From positions 1 to 64,000 of the forward strand of contig NZ_JANDJO010000001.1 of the NCBI RefSeq assembly GCF_024331145.1: a stretch of DNA of 64,000 nt, written 5' to 3'. Below the pieces are notes generated by a model. It saw only the letters and a list, made by a program, of their open reading frames with translations. It did no database searches and was not told the origin of the DNA. The stretch's first letter is position 1. Each line of letters begins with the position of its first letter. Below, one piece after another: positions 1 through 11,465 of this stretch. This stretch comes from Shimia sp. CNT1-13L.2. Its GTDB lineage: Bacteria > Pseudomonadota > Alphaproteobacteria > Rhodobacterales > Rhodobacteraceae. A program made the translations under genes and the position numbers.

Positions 1-1
1 C

Positions 2-3000
2 GACGGCTTCTCCGACACCGATGTCTTCGCCGTGCAGGTCACCGACGGCACCGCCACCGTGCCCACAACCCTCACCCTCAACATCACCGGCCAGAATGAT
101 GCGCCAACGGTGGTCAATGATGCCCTCGTGGCGCCGGTCAACGGGTCGGCCAATGGCAACGTCTTGGCCAATGACAGCGATGTCGATAGCGGCGACAGCC
201 TGACGGTGTCGCTTGCCGGTGGCGTGGCCCCGGGCACCAGCTTCGTGGCGACATCGGTGGGTGGCCGCGATGGCATTGCCACGGTCCAGGCCAATGGCGA
301 CATCACCTTCAACACCAATGGCAATTTCGTCGATCTTGGCGGCGGCGCGCAGGACACCGTGATCATCAACTACACGGCGTCCGACGGCACCGACACATCG
401 GTCGGCCAGGTCGTGATCACCGTGACCGGCATCAACGACGCACCCATCGCGGTGGACGATTCCGACAGCACCGACGAGGACACCGCCGTTACCCTTGCCG
501 TTCTCACCAACGACAGCGATCCCGAGAACGACCCGATCACCATCACCATGGTCGACGGGCAGGCCATTGCCCCGGGCGGCAGCGTTGTCCTGAGCGGCAG
601 CGGGGCAACCGTCACCCTCAACGTCAATGGCACCCTCACCTATGATCCCAGCGGCGCCTTTGATCACCTGGCCGATGGCGCACCGGGGGCGGACAGTTTC
701 AGCTACACCATTTCCGATCCCGATGGCGAAACCGACACCGCCACCGTTTCGATCGCCCTGACCGGCGTGAACGACGCGCCGGTGGCAGGCGATGACTCGC
801 TGGATGTCTTCGAGGGCATCGGCATCAACATCAGCGCCACCGGCACCGGCAACCTGATCTCGGCGGCCAGCGATGTCGACGGCACCGTCACCTCGGTGGT
901 CGAGGTGGATGGCGTCACCGATGGCACCACGGGCATTGCCGGGCTTTACGGCACCCTGACCTGGGACGCCCTCACCGGGGCCTATCTCTATACCGTCAAT
1001 GACAGCGATCCGACGGTCCACGGCCTGACAGCGGGCAGCAGCCTGTCGGAGACCTTCGATTTCATCGTGCAGGATGACTTTGGCGCCAACAGCAACACCG
1101 CCACCCTGACCGTGACCATCAATGGCGTCACCGACGGCCTCTTCACCGAACAGGCCGACACCGTCGACCTCAGCGCCGCAATTCAGGCCTTCCCGCAAAC
1201 CGCCTTTGAAAACAACTTCCTCAATGCGCTTGGCGGCGATGACACCGTGGTGCTGGTCTCGGGCCTCGAAGTCTCGCCCTACCTGTCACAGTTCAACGGG
1301 CAAACCTTCAGCGGCGATGGCGGGAGTGACTGGATCACCATCCTGAACGGCAACATGAACGCCGATGGCGGCACCGGCAGGGATACCCTTGATACCAGCG
1401 CCCTGCTGGCCACCACGAGCGCCGTGCGGGTTGATCTCGGCGCGGGCACCGTCGACATCGGACGCAACAACACGACCGATCTGACGGCCATCAACTTCGA
1501 AGACGTGATCGGCACGGCCTTTGCAGACGAACTGATCTCGAGTGCCGCCGACAATGGCATCTATGCAGGTGCAGGCAACGACATCATCCGCGTGCGCGCC
1601 GGAACAACCTCGCTAGGCGACATCTATGTCGGCGGCGCGGGGACGGACTCGCTCATCAACAACAGCGGTTCCAACCTGGTGTTCAACAGCTTTGATGTCA
1701 CCGACCTGACCGGCACGGTCAACGGCTCCGGCATCGAAACCATCAACACCGGCATCCTGACGATCCTTGGCACCACAGGGGATGACTACCAGAACTACAA
1801 TGGCACCCGTTTCCTCGCGGTCAGCACCACGGCAAGCCTGTTCGAAGTCTCCACTGGAGACGGCAATGACACGGTTGTCGGTTCGAACCAGGCAAGCCTG
1901 CAATCGAACAACTTCACCGCCACTCGGAACGACTACGATCTTGGCACCGGCAACGATGATTTCACCGGCTCCGGCAGCATCGTCGACTTCGTCTTTGGCG
2001 GCACCGGCAGCGACACCATCCGCGGTGGCGAGGGCAACGATTGGCTCGAAGGCGAAGAAGGCGGCGACCTTGTCCAGGGCGACGGCGGCAACGATACGCT
2101 CTACCTGCGTCTCGGCCACGACTCCGAACTCGACACCCTCGTCGGCGGCGCGGGCAGCGACACCATCGTCAACGGCACCGGAACCGATTTCCTCATGTCG
2201 ACCTTCGACTTCGACGACGCCACCGGCCTTGTGAACGGCAGCGGCGTGGAGTTCATCAACCTGTCCACCCGCGTGCTCCTCGGCACCACGGCTGGCAACA
2301 TGTTCGACTTCGCCGGAGCACGCTTTATCGGTGCGAATACCACGGCCGCGAACATCGAGGTCTCGTCCGGTGACGGCGATGACACGATCATCGGCTCAAG
2401 CATCGCCGCGCTGCAATCCAACGCCTTCACCGCCCCGCAGAACGACTATGATCTCGGCGCGGGTAACGACGACTTTACCGGCACCGGCAACGTGCGCGAC
2501 GTTGTCTATGGCGGCACCGGAAATGACACCATTCGCGGCGAAGGCGGCAACGACTGGTTCGAAGGCCAGGCCGGTGCCGACCTCATGCTCGGCGGGCTTG
2601 GCAACGACACCTTCTATGTCCGCGCCGGTGAACAGTCCGAGCTCGATCACTTCGCGGGCGGGGATGGGGCTGACATCGTCATCAACGGCGTCGGGCTTGG
2701 CTTTACCATGTCCTTCTTCGACTTCGATGACGCCACCGGCCTCCTGAATGGCAGCAGCGTCGAAACCATCCAGCTCAACAGCAACAGCCTCAATGGCACC
2801 GCATCGGGGGATTTCTTCGACTTCGACGGCACCCGCTTTACCGCGGTCAACACGACCCCCTCGGTGTTCGAAGTCATGTCCGGAGACGGCAATGACACCA
2901 TCACCGGATCAAGCATCCTTGCGGTGCAATCCAACGCCTTCACCGCCACCGAGAACAACTATGACCTCGGCGCAGGCAACGACAGCTTTACCGGCGCAGG

Positions 3001-5998
3001 CACGGTCAAGGATGTGGTCTTTGGTCGGGCCGGCAACGATACCATTGCGGGTGGCGGCGGCACCGATGTGCTCGATGGCGGGGCCGACAATGACTCGCTC
3101 ATTGGCGGTCTGGGCAACGACACGCTTGATGGCGGCATCGGCATCGACCGCGTAGAAGGCGGCGACGGCGACGACCATATCGTGCTCACCGCCGGCTCCG
3201 CCCACGAAACCGAAGAATACCTCGGCGAAGCGGGCACCGACCGCATCGTCAACAACACCGGCGGCGATTTCACCCTGACCATGGTCAACACTTCGATGGG
3301 CGGCAACATCAACGCCACCGGCATCGAACAGATCGCCCTCAACAGCTTCCGCATGCTGGGCACCGCGACCGGAGACAATTTCGATCTCGGCGGCGTACAG
3401 TTCCTCGCCGTCAGCACGACGCTGGCCGCAACCGAACTGGACACCGGCGCAGGCAATGACACCGTCATCGGCTCGGGCCTTGCTGGTATTCAAACCAACA
3501 GCTTCGGCGTCAGCCAGTTCCGTTATGAACTGGGCCAGGGCAACGACCACTTCACCGGCACCGGCACCATCACCAACGTGGTCTTCGGCGAAGACGGCTC
3601 CGATACGCTGATCGGCGGCAACGGGGTTGATCTCTTCGAGGGCGGCACCGGGGCAGACAGCATGGACGGTGGCGCAGGCAACGACACCTTCACCCTGCGC
3701 ACGCTGGACCAGTCCGAACTCGACACCATCGTCGGCGGCGCGGGCAGCGACACCATCATCAACGCGGCCGGGGCCAATTTCATCATGACCGTCTTCGATT
3801 TCGACGACGGCACCGGCACGGTCAACGGCAGCGGCGTCGAGAACATCAACCTTGCCAGCGGCACCCTGTTCGGCACCTCGGCTGGCAACATGTTCGATTT
3901 TGTCGGCGCGCGCTTTGTCTCTGTGAACACGTCGCCTGCTACCCTCGAAGTCTCTGCTGGCGGCGGCAATGACACGATCTTCGGATCTGCCATCCTGGGC
4001 CTTCAGTCAAACAGCTTCACCGCCCCGCAGAACGATTATGACCTCGGCGACGGCAATGACCTCTTCATCGGCTCCGGCACAGTCCGTGACGTAGTCTATG
4101 GCGGCATCGGCAATGACACCATCCAGGGCGAAGGCGGGCACGACTGGTTCGAAGGCCAGGCCGGCGCCGACCTGATGCTCGGCGGTTCGGGCAACGACAC
4201 CTTCTATGTCCGCGCGGGCGAACAGTCCGAACTCGACAACTTTGCCGGCGGGGATGGGTCCGACATCATCATCAATGGCGTCGGACTTGGCTTTACCATG
4301 TCCTTCTTCGACTTCGATGATGGCACCGGCCTCCTGAACGGCAGCAGCGTCGAAACCATCCAACTCAACAACAACAGCCTCAACGGCACCGCATCGGGCG
4401 ACTTCTTCGACTTCGCCGGAACCCGTTTCACGGCGGTCAACACCACGCCTGCCGTCTTCGAAGTCATGTCCGGCGACGGCAATGACACCATCACCGGCTC
4501 CAATATCGCGGCGCTGCAATCCAACAACTTCACCGCCCCCCAGATCGACTATGACCTCGGCTCAGGCGCCGACAGCTTCACCGGCGCGGGGGTGATCAAG
4601 GACGTGGTCTTTGGCCGGGCTGGCAACGACACCATCAACGGCGGTGACGGCACAGATGTGCTCGATGGCGGGGCCGACAATGACTCGCTGCTTGGCGGTC
4701 TGGGCAACGACACGCTTGATGGCGGCATCGGCGTCGACCGCGTGGAAGGCGGCGACGGCGACGACCAGATCATCCTGACCGCCGGCTCCGCCCACGAAAC
4801 CGAGGAATACCTTGGCGAAGCGGGCACCGACCGCATCGTCAACAACACCGGCAGCGACTTCACCCTGACAATGGTCAACACCTCGATGGGCGGCAATATC
4901 AACGCCACCGGCATCGAACAGATCGCCTTCAACAACCACGTGCTGCTTGGCACCACCGGCAATGACAACTTCGACTTCTCGGCGATCCAGTTCCTTGCGC
5001 TAAACACGAACCTTGCGAACACCGAGGTCAACACCGGCGCAGGCAACGACACCGTTGTCGGCTCCAGCGTCAGCGGCTTGCAAAGCAACAACTTCAGCAC
5101 CAACCAGCTGCGCTACGAACTGGGCGAAGGCGATGACCTCTTCACCGTCAGCGGAACCGTCTCCAACGTCGTCTTCGGCGACGGCGGTTCGGACACCATC
5201 AACGGCGGGGCTGGCGCAGACCTGTTCGAAGGCGGCTCCGGCGGCGACAGCATGAACGGCGGTGCGGGCAACGATACCTTCACAATCCGCACCGGCGACC
5301 AGCTGGAACTCGACACCATCGTCGGCGGCCTTGGCACGGACACCATCACCAACCTGGCCGGCGTCAACTTCATCATGTCGGCCTTTGATTTCGACGATGC
5401 CACGGAAACGGTCAACGGATCCGGCATCGAACAGATCAACCTCGTCTCCGGCACGCTGTTCGGCACCGCGACAGGCAACCTGTTCGATTTCTCCGGCACC
5501 CGTTTCGTCGGCGTCAACACCTCTCCGGCCACGCTCGAAGTGTCGGCGGGGGACGGCAATGATACCGTCATCGGCACCGATACAACCGCCCTGCAGTCAA
5601 ACAACTTCACCGCGCCGCGGGTCGACTATGACCTCGGTGATGGCGACGACTCCTTCACCGGCAGCGGCGCAGGCATCAGCGAGTTGATCCTCGGCGGCCT
5701 CGGCAACGACACGATCACCGGTGGTGGCGGCAGCGACACCATGACGGGGGGAGCCGGGGATGACATCTTCATCTTCACCCCGCTCGACAATGCCACCAAC
5801 GTGGTGACCGACTTCGAACTGGACATCGACCACATCGACGTCTCGGCCCTGACGGACATCACCGACTTCACCGACCTTGTCACCAACCACCTGAGCCAGT
5901 CCGGTGCCGACGCGCTGATCTCCGGTGCAAATGCCACCGCGATCCGCCTGACCGGCATCAACATCGCGCTTCTCGACGCAGACGATTTCATCTTCTGA
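2..5998 (+). CDS. Giant RTX / cadherin-like repeat protein, 3' part (5' end outside window)
   Basis: The frame is open from the first bases of the window, so about 1,998 C-terminal residues are seen and the true start lies upstream. Residues about 30-370 are three cadherin/VCBS-like modules, each opening with an 'APxxxDD' type boundary. From about residue 380 the protein is RTX-like, rich in GGxGxDxU nonapeptides (for example GGLGNDTLDGG, GGAGDDIFIF) that in this family bind calcium outside the cell. The last residues (VVTDFE..., ending DDFIF) look like the C-terminal signal used by type I secretion. A large part consists of a 530-residue super-repeat (see the repeat entries). The likely role is a secreted or surface-attached adhesin or matrix protein. 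A type I exporter is not visible here and may lie upstream. No enzymatic domain was seen. Confidence 0.9.
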   Translation, partial: DGFSDTDVFAVQVTDGTATVPTTLTLNITGQNDAPTVVNDALVAPVNGSANGNVLANDSDVDSGDSLTVSLAGGVAPGTSFVATSVGGRDGIATVQANGDITFNTNGNFVDLGGGAQDTVIINYTASDGTDTSVGQVVITVTGINDAPIAVDDSDSTDEDTAVTLAVLTNDSDPENDPITITMVDGQAIAPGGSVVLSGSGATVTLNVNGTLTYDPSGAFDHLADGAPGADSFSYTISDPDGETDTATVSIALTGVNDAPVAGDDSLDVFEGIGINISATGTGNLISAASDVDGTVTSVVEVDGVTDGTTGIAGLYGTLTWDALTGAYLYTVNDSDPTVHGLTAGSSLSETFDFIVQDDFGANSNTATLTVTINGVTDGLFTEQADTVDLSAAIQAFPQTAFENNFLNALGGDDTVVLVSGLEVSPYLSQFNGQTFSGDGGSDWITILNGNMNADGGTGRDTLDTSALLATTSAVRVDLGAGTVDIGRNNTTDLTAINFEDVIGTAFADELISSAADNGIYAGAGNDIIRVRAGTTSLGDIYVGGAGTDSLINNSGSNLVFNSFDVTDLTGTVNGSGIETINTGILTILGTTGDDYQNYNGTRFLAVSTTASLFEVSTGDGNDTVVGSNQASLQSNNFTATRNDYDLGTGNDDFTGSGSIVDFVFGGTGSDTIRGGEGNDWLEGEEGGDLVQGDGGNDTLYLRLGHDSELDTLVGGAGSDTIVNGTGTDFLMSTFDFDDATGLVNGSGVEFINLSTRVLLGTTAGNMFDFAGARFIGANTTAANIEVSSGDGDDTIIGSSIAALQSNAFTAPQNDYDLGAGNDDFTGTGNVRDVVYGGTGNDTIRGEGGNDWFEGQAGADLMLGGLGNDTFYVRAGEQSELDHFAGGDGADIVINGVGLGFTMSFFDFDDATGLLNGSSVETIQLNSNSLNGTASGDFFDFDGTRFTAVNTTPSVFEVMSGDGNDTITGSSILAVQSNAFTATENNYDLGAGNDSFTGAGTVKDVVFGRAGNDTIAGGGGTDVLDGGADNDSLIGGLGNDTLDGGIGIDRVEGGDGDDHIVLTAGSAHETEEYLGEAGTDRIVNNTGGDFTLTMVNTSMGGNINATGIEQIALNSFRMLGTATGDNFDLGGVQFLAVSTTLAATELDTGAGNDTVIGSGLAGIQTNSFGVSQFRYELGQGNDHFTGTGTITNVVFGEDGSDTLIGGNGVDLFEGGTGADSMDGGAGNDTFTLRTLDQSELDTIVGGAGSDTIINAAGANFIMTVFDFDDGTGTVNGSGVENINLASGTLFGTSAGNMFDFVGARFVSVNTSPATLEVSAGGGNDTIFGSAILGLQSNSFTAPQNDYDLGDGNDLFIGSGTVRDVVYGGIGNDTIQGEGGHDWFEGQAGADLMLGGSGNDTFYVRAGEQSELDNFAGGDGSDIIINGVGLGFTMSFFDFDDGTGLLNGSSVETIQLNNNSLNGTASGDFFDFAGTRFTAVNTTPAVFEVMSGDGNDTITGSNIAALQSNNFTAPQIDYDLGSGADSFTGAGVIKDVVFGRAGNDTINGGDGTDVLDGGADNDSLLGGLGNDTLDGGIGVDRVEGGDGDDQIILTAGSAHETEEYLGEAGTDRIVNNTGSDFTLTMVNTSMGGNINATGIEQIAFNNHVLLGTTGNDNFDFSAIQFLALNTNLANTEVNTGAGNDTVVGSSVSGLQSNNFSTNQLRYELGEGDDLFTVSGTVSNVVFGDGGSDTINGGAGADLFEGGSGGDSMNGGAGNDTFTIRTGDQLELDTIVGGLGTDTITNLAGVNFIMSAFDFDDATETVNGSGIEQINLVSGTLFGTATGNLFDFSGTRFVGVNTSPATLEVSAGDGNDTVIGTDTTALQSNNFTAPRVDYDLGDGDDSFTGSGAGISELILGGLGNDTITGGGGSDTMTGGAGDDIFIFTPLDNATNVVTDFELDIDHIDVSALTDITDFTDLVTNHLSQSGADALISGANATAIRLTGINIALLDADDFIF
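1769..5680 (+). repeat. In-frame 1,590-bp tandem super-repeat within the RTX gene
   Basis: Equivalent positions recur exactly 1,590 bp (530 codons) apart: 1769/3359, 2282/3872/5462, 2561/4151 and 3121/4711. Each period holds three related subunits of about 170-180 codons, each opening with a 'GT(T/A/S)xGxxFDF' phrase. About 2.5 periods are present. Copies are diverged mainly at synonymous or conservative positions. Confidence 0.9.
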
Positions 5999-6016
5999 TA
6001 CGCGTCGAAAACAGAC

Positions 6017-6038
6017 CGCCCGGCGGCCACGCCGGGCG
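6017..6038. other. GC-rich stem-loop after the RTX gene
   Basis: CGCCCGGCG and CGCCGGGCG form a perfect 9-bp stem around a GCCA loop, 19 bases after the RTX stop codon. There is no T-tract, so it may be a 3'-end stabiliser or a weak terminator. A near-identical hairpin occurs at 19326-19345. Confidence 0.6.
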
Positions 6039-6056
6039 CACATCGTCACCGTCGCA

Positions 6057-6086
6057 AAACAAAAAGGCGCGCCCGATGGCACGCCC
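6057..6086 (-). terminator. Rho-independent terminator of the NDUFS4-like gene
   Basis: Read on the minus strand, GGCGTGCC pairs with GGCGCGCC (one G-U pair) around a four-base loop and is followed by TTTTTGTTTTG. It lies about 30 bases after the stop codon of the minus-strand gene at 6114. Confidence 0.75.
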
Positions 6087-6113
6087 TGTCAAATCGCGGA
6101 AACCCAGGTCCCC

Positions 6114-6425
6114 TCAGTGGGTCCAGGGGCCCTTGCGGTTGGTGGCAAAGTTCTCGCCATAGCCACCGGCGCGGATGTTCGGCTTGCGCTTGTGCGGCTC
6201 GGTCACCTGCGCCTCGATACCGTGCTCCTTGGCATACTCCAGCGCCGCTTCCTTGGTCGGAAACTTGATGCGCACCTGCGAGTTCATGTCGCCGGAACCG
6301 GTCCAGCCCATCAGAGGATCGATCTCTTTCGCTTCCGAAGGACCATATTCCAGAATCCAGTTGCGGGTCTTGGCCGTACCCGAGGTCATGGCATTGCGAG
6401 CTGGCTGGTAGATACGTGCGAACAT
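6114..6425 (-). CDS. ETC complex I accessory subunit, NDUFS4-like
   Basis: This 103-residue protein matches the family of the conserved 18-kDa/AQDQ subunit of respiratory complex I (NDUFS4 in mitochondria). That family is common in alphaproteobacteria and is usually encoded away from the nuo operon, as here. Recognisable features are the N-terminal '[14 protein letters not shown]', the central '[10 protein letters not shown]' and the C-terminal '[12 protein letters not shown]' tail. It would sit peripherally on the matrix/cytoplasmic arm of NADH:quinone oxidoreductase and aid assembly or stability. The ATG at 6425 is preceded by an AAGGAGA ribosome-binding site. The gene is monocistronic, with its own terminator downstream. 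Confidence 0.88.
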   Translation of the reverse strand: MFARIYQPARNAMTSGTAKTRNWILEYGPSEAKEIDPLMGWTGSGDMNSQVRIKFPTKEAALEYAKEHGIEAQVTEPHKRKPNIRAGGYGENFATNRKGPWTH

Positions 6426-6852
6426 GTCCGTCTCCTTGGTCTTGCCACGTTATCCGGGATTCCGCGCACTCGGGCAAGCGTTCAATGCGCCACAACAGGT
6501 CAAAACAGGGGGAAAAAGTGCCGCAAGCAGCAAAGGCTATCAGTCAAACCACGGGGAGCGAGGGGTGTAAGTGCGGCCTGCTCGACAACCAAGTTCTGCT
6601 GCTTGCTGGAATAAATGATACGCGGTGTTTGAATCAAATGACAAGCACTGCGACGAAATATTTCGCAGTTGCCGCAATTTCTTTTCGAAAATTACAAAAC
6701 CGGACAGCCCGACTTACCAATTCGAGAGTTTGAATTTCAAAAAACCTGTCAGAAATGATAGTTTTTTGCCAAATGCCCCCACGTCACTTTCTGCAAATCG
6801 CCAAGAATCACTCTCACTTTGCCTTTCTGCTGTGCAGCATAAACTGGGATGA
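6426..6852. other. 427-base gene-free stretch
   Basis: This interval becomes clearly AT-richer beyond about 6,600. It should contain the promoter of the NDUFS4-like gene at its left end. A 7-bp A-rich inverted repeat (AAAAAAC at 6739, GTTTTTT at 6761) could act as a weak terminator for the minus-strand DUF1353 gene. I see no convincing coding sequence or RNA gene. Confidence 0.5.
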
Positions 6853-7206
6853 TCAACGCCATTTCCAGGCAATCACTGCGAAAACCATCATCAGCCGCTT
6901 GAACCGACCCACCTTCTCCGCCCGAAGGGAATCCGAGAAAGCAGCTGCACTTGAAACCCTGTCCCAAAGCGCATCATGCAAAAGAAAGTCATGCAGCGCT
7001 CCGGCCTTGAGAAACCGCGGATCGTGTGGATCCAGCAACCACCACAGAAGACGCGGGATCGAAACGTCGAAAGGATAGCCTGTCGGCACGATCACCCAAA
7101 GGTCCGACCCCTTGCGCCCAACCTCCCAGCAGATCTCCTTGGTGGTGCGATACCTGATGCCGCCAATCGGCTCGTACCAGTCCCTCAATTCCGTATACAA
7201 AGACAT
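6853..7206 (-). CDS. DUF1353 family protein
   Basis: This is a 117-residue protein resembling DUF1353, a family of unknown function found in bacterial chromosomes and in phage or prophage genomes. The core 'YPFDVSIPRLLWWLLDPHDPRFLKAGALHDFLLHD' region is the characteristic part, with an Asp/His-rich 'LHDFLLHD' that could bind metal. The C terminus (MMVFAVIAWKW) is hydrophobic. The start at 7206 has a GAGGGG ribosome-binding site. It is divergent from uvrB. GC content is lower than that of uvrB, and its neighbours give no functional clue. A cryptic phage origin is possible but unproven. Confidence 0.75.
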   Translation of the reverse strand: MSLYTELRDWYEPIGGIRYRTTKEICWEVGRKGSDLWVIVPTGYPFDVSIPRLLWWLLDPHDPRFLKAGALHDFLLHDALWDRVSSAAAFSDSLRAEKVGRFKRLMMVFAVIAWKWR

Positions 7207-7330
7207 TTCCGCACCCCTCTTTCACCAACCGCAAACCACTCTTTCCTAGCACGAAGCGCACATCGTCCAAACAGGGCTTGAACAGGAACAAAAAGAGATC
7301 AAATCTAGGGGCAACCAAAGGACTCACCCA

Positions 7331-9514
<2,184 letters not shown>

Positions 9515-9547
9515 AATCGAGTTGGCCGGTCAGTTACCAACCAAAAA

Positions 9548-10612
9548 TTATCCCCAAACGTGAGCGCTCTCGGCATCGTAGAAATGGGCATTGAGCGTAT
9601 AGCCTGAGCTTCGAGCCGCAGCCAGAGCCTGGGCCTTTGCCATGATTTCTCTATTCGGTTCGCTGGATGGGTTTCCGTGAAGGCTTACGTATATCCTTTG
9701 GCAACGCCCGCGAGCTATCTCTCTAAAAATGTGTCCGTCGTTGTCTGCCAAAGAATGACCATGAACGAAAATGCACGTCTTAATTGTATCAACACACGCC
9801 CTGAAACTTTTCAAGCATTGAAACAGATAAGCGTGATGCTGAATTTTAGTTGCCTTTTGACTCGTTGTTCCTTCAGCAACAAACAATGGAAGCCTGCCAG
9901 AATTCATGGCTTCCCAAGATTGCTCCTTTAACCTCTCATCCTTTCTTATCCAGGTGAATTTTTGCAACTCTCGACCACCATCAAAAAGGTGCAGCGCGCC
10001 ATGCAAAAAGAACACATTCGAGTGCATCCGACTACCTTCGCCTTGCCAAGTAACGTAGTCTTCCTTGTGGCTTGGGTCGTCATCGCCGAAACCGTCTACT
10101 GTCCTTAGCTCCACCTTCGAACCATCAGAAAATTCTGAATGCATTAGCGTCCAATAAAGAAGCAAATCATAGTTCAAAGTATAGACGTGCCCATTGATTT
10201 CGGGGCCAATGAAGTTGCTCAGGAAGTTCCTGCAATTCAGGAATTGTTCTTCTTCAACGTCAAACGGTCCGTCTGGGTGATTTCTAGTAACGGTTGAGAT
10301 TAGGATTTCTTTCAGTGCTTGAGCATCTCTCAACATATCAGCACTTGGATCGTGTGAATCTGAAACGTAAATCCCAGAAATTGCGGACGCATTCTCTAGA
10401 GCTCGTATTGCAACTTCGAAGTCAGTTGTACCGAGAGCATCGAAAACCTTTGGAAGATTGGGATTTGCCGAGAAGTCAGCATTGTTAAACAGAGAGCCAT
10501 AAGAGAAAATCTCTGGCTTGCACGCTATGCTAAACCCATTGCCCAGCAATAAGTGTCTCTTTTTATATTCGGAACTATGATCGAGTGCCTGTTGAAAAGT
10601 CAAAATTCCCAT
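9548..10612 (-). CDS. DUF4917 / SIR2-like protein in an AT-rich islet
   Basis: This 354-residue protein fits DUF4917. Its motifs line up with the SIR2-like NAD-binding fold: 'LLLGNGFSIAC' near residue 22 (nucleotide loop, compare GAGxS), 'YTLNYDLLLYW' near 145 (compare TxNYD), 'FFLHGALHLF' near 200 (the HG of sirtuins), and 'IFVHGHSLADNDGHIFREI' near 285 (the G-S-D helix of SIR2_2 proteins). There is no zinc ribbon, so a deacylase role is unlikely. SIR2-like proteins of this kind often act as NADases in phage defence. The gene is markedly AT-rich compared with its neighbours, is monocistronic and faces uvrB tail to tail, which suggests horizontal acquisition. The defence role is inference. 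Confidence 0.75.
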   Translation of the reverse strand: MGILTFQQALDHSSEYKKRHLLLGNGFSIACKPEIFSYGSLFNNADFSANPNLPKVFDALGTTDFEVAIRALENASAISGIYVSDSHDPSADMLRDAQALKEILISTVTRNHPDGPFDVEEEQFLNCRNFLSNFIGPEINGHVYTLNYDLLLYWTLMHSEFSDGSKVELRTVDGFGDDDPSHKEDYVTWQGEGSRMHSNVFFLHGALHLFDGGRELQKFTWIRKDERLKEQSWEAMNSGRLPLFVAEGTTSQKATKIQHHAYLFQCLKSFRACVDTIKTCIFVHGHSLADNDGHIFREIARGRCQRIYVSLHGNPSSEPNREIMAKAQALAAARSSGYTLNAHFYDAESAHVWG

Positions 10613-10969
10613 TCATTCCACCACAAGTTTTCGCCAAAGGCGTTCAAAGTATCTAAGTTTCAAAAAGTAAATCTCGCCTCTCAGGAGATACTACAAAGAG
10701 AATTCAGACACCTTTGATCAACTCAGGATAGAGGGCAAATCGACACACTTCTGACTTAAAAACCATACAAGTTTGACTGTCTCTTACCCGCGCTAGTTTG
10801 CCGATCCACCACATCGCCCTATTGTGCGCTTCCTTACCCACCTCGAAAGGAGCCACCCCATGTCGCTACTCGTTTAATACACCCGCAATTCTGCCAACGA
10901 GCACGCCCATCAACAAGCCGCACCTGACCTGCCTTTGCCATCCCCCCGTTGCGCCCTATCCTCCCCCGC
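10613..10969. other. 357-base AT-rich gene-free stretch
   Basis: This stretch continues the AT-rich islet to about 10,800 and then returns to normal composition. It must hold the promoter of the DUF4917 gene. A plus-strand AAGGAG at about 10847 precedes a five-codon reading frame (MSLLV-stop, 10860-10877), which may be a relic. No other gene is visible. Confidence 0.5.
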
Positions 10970-11398
10970 ATGCGCGGCCTGATCCTCGCCCTCACCCTCT
11001 CAAGCCCCGCCCTCGCGTGGGAAGCCACCGTAGGCGAGGTCTGCACCCTCTCGCATGACACCGACGCCGCGCATGTCTTCCTGACCTACGATCCCGCGCA
11101 ACCGCTCTACACCCTCGCGATCACCCGCAAGGATGCCCCGTGGCAGCCCTCGGTCTGGTTCGCCATGCGCTTTGTCGGCGGGCAGGAGATCACCATCTCG
11201 ACCCAAGGCCATGCCCTCTCGGACGAGGACCATACCCTGAACGTCGCCGACAGCGGCTTTGGCAACGTTCTCGACGGCCTCGCCCTCAACCGCGCCGCCC
11301 GCGCCTTTACCGGGGCTCAGGATGTTGTCCTGCCGCTCGCCGGTGCCGCGCCCGAGGTGCAGAAATTCCGCACCTGCGCCGCCGCCGCCCTGTCCTGA
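10970..11398 (+). CDS. Hypothetical exported protein
   Basis: This 142-residue protein begins with a clear Sec signal peptide (MRGLILALTLSSPALA, cleavage after ALA). The mature part starts 'WEATVGEVCTLSHDT' and has two cysteines, one near the mature N terminus and one near the C terminus (RTCAAAALS), which could form a disulfide. I chose the ATG at 10970 over a TTG seven codons upstream because the signal peptide is then normal. The predicted location is the periplasm. I do not recognise the family. It is followed by the channel gene at 11609, with a phased-repeat element between them. Confidence 0.65.
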   Translation: MRGLILALTLSSPALAWEATVGEVCTLSHDTDAAHVFLTYDPAQPLYTLAITRKDAPWQPSVWFAMRFVGGQEITISTQGHALSDEDHTLNVADSGFGNVLDGLALNRAARAFTGAQDVVLPLAGAAPEVQKFRTCAAAALS

Positions 11399-11465
11399 AC
11401 CGCCCGTCCCCTTAACGCCTCTGCAACCACCGCACGCGGCCTTAACCCGTCGCGCCGGCCCCTCC

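Noticed and set aside
1-5998. Repeat array considered as CRISPR or satellite DNA
   Set aside because: All repeats are in frame, encode RTX nonapeptides and keep one open frame.
7280-7289. Possible SOS (GAAC-N7-GAAC) box upstream of uvrB
   Set aside because: The two GAAC words are only six bases apart start to start, not eleven as in the alphaproteobacterial LexA box.
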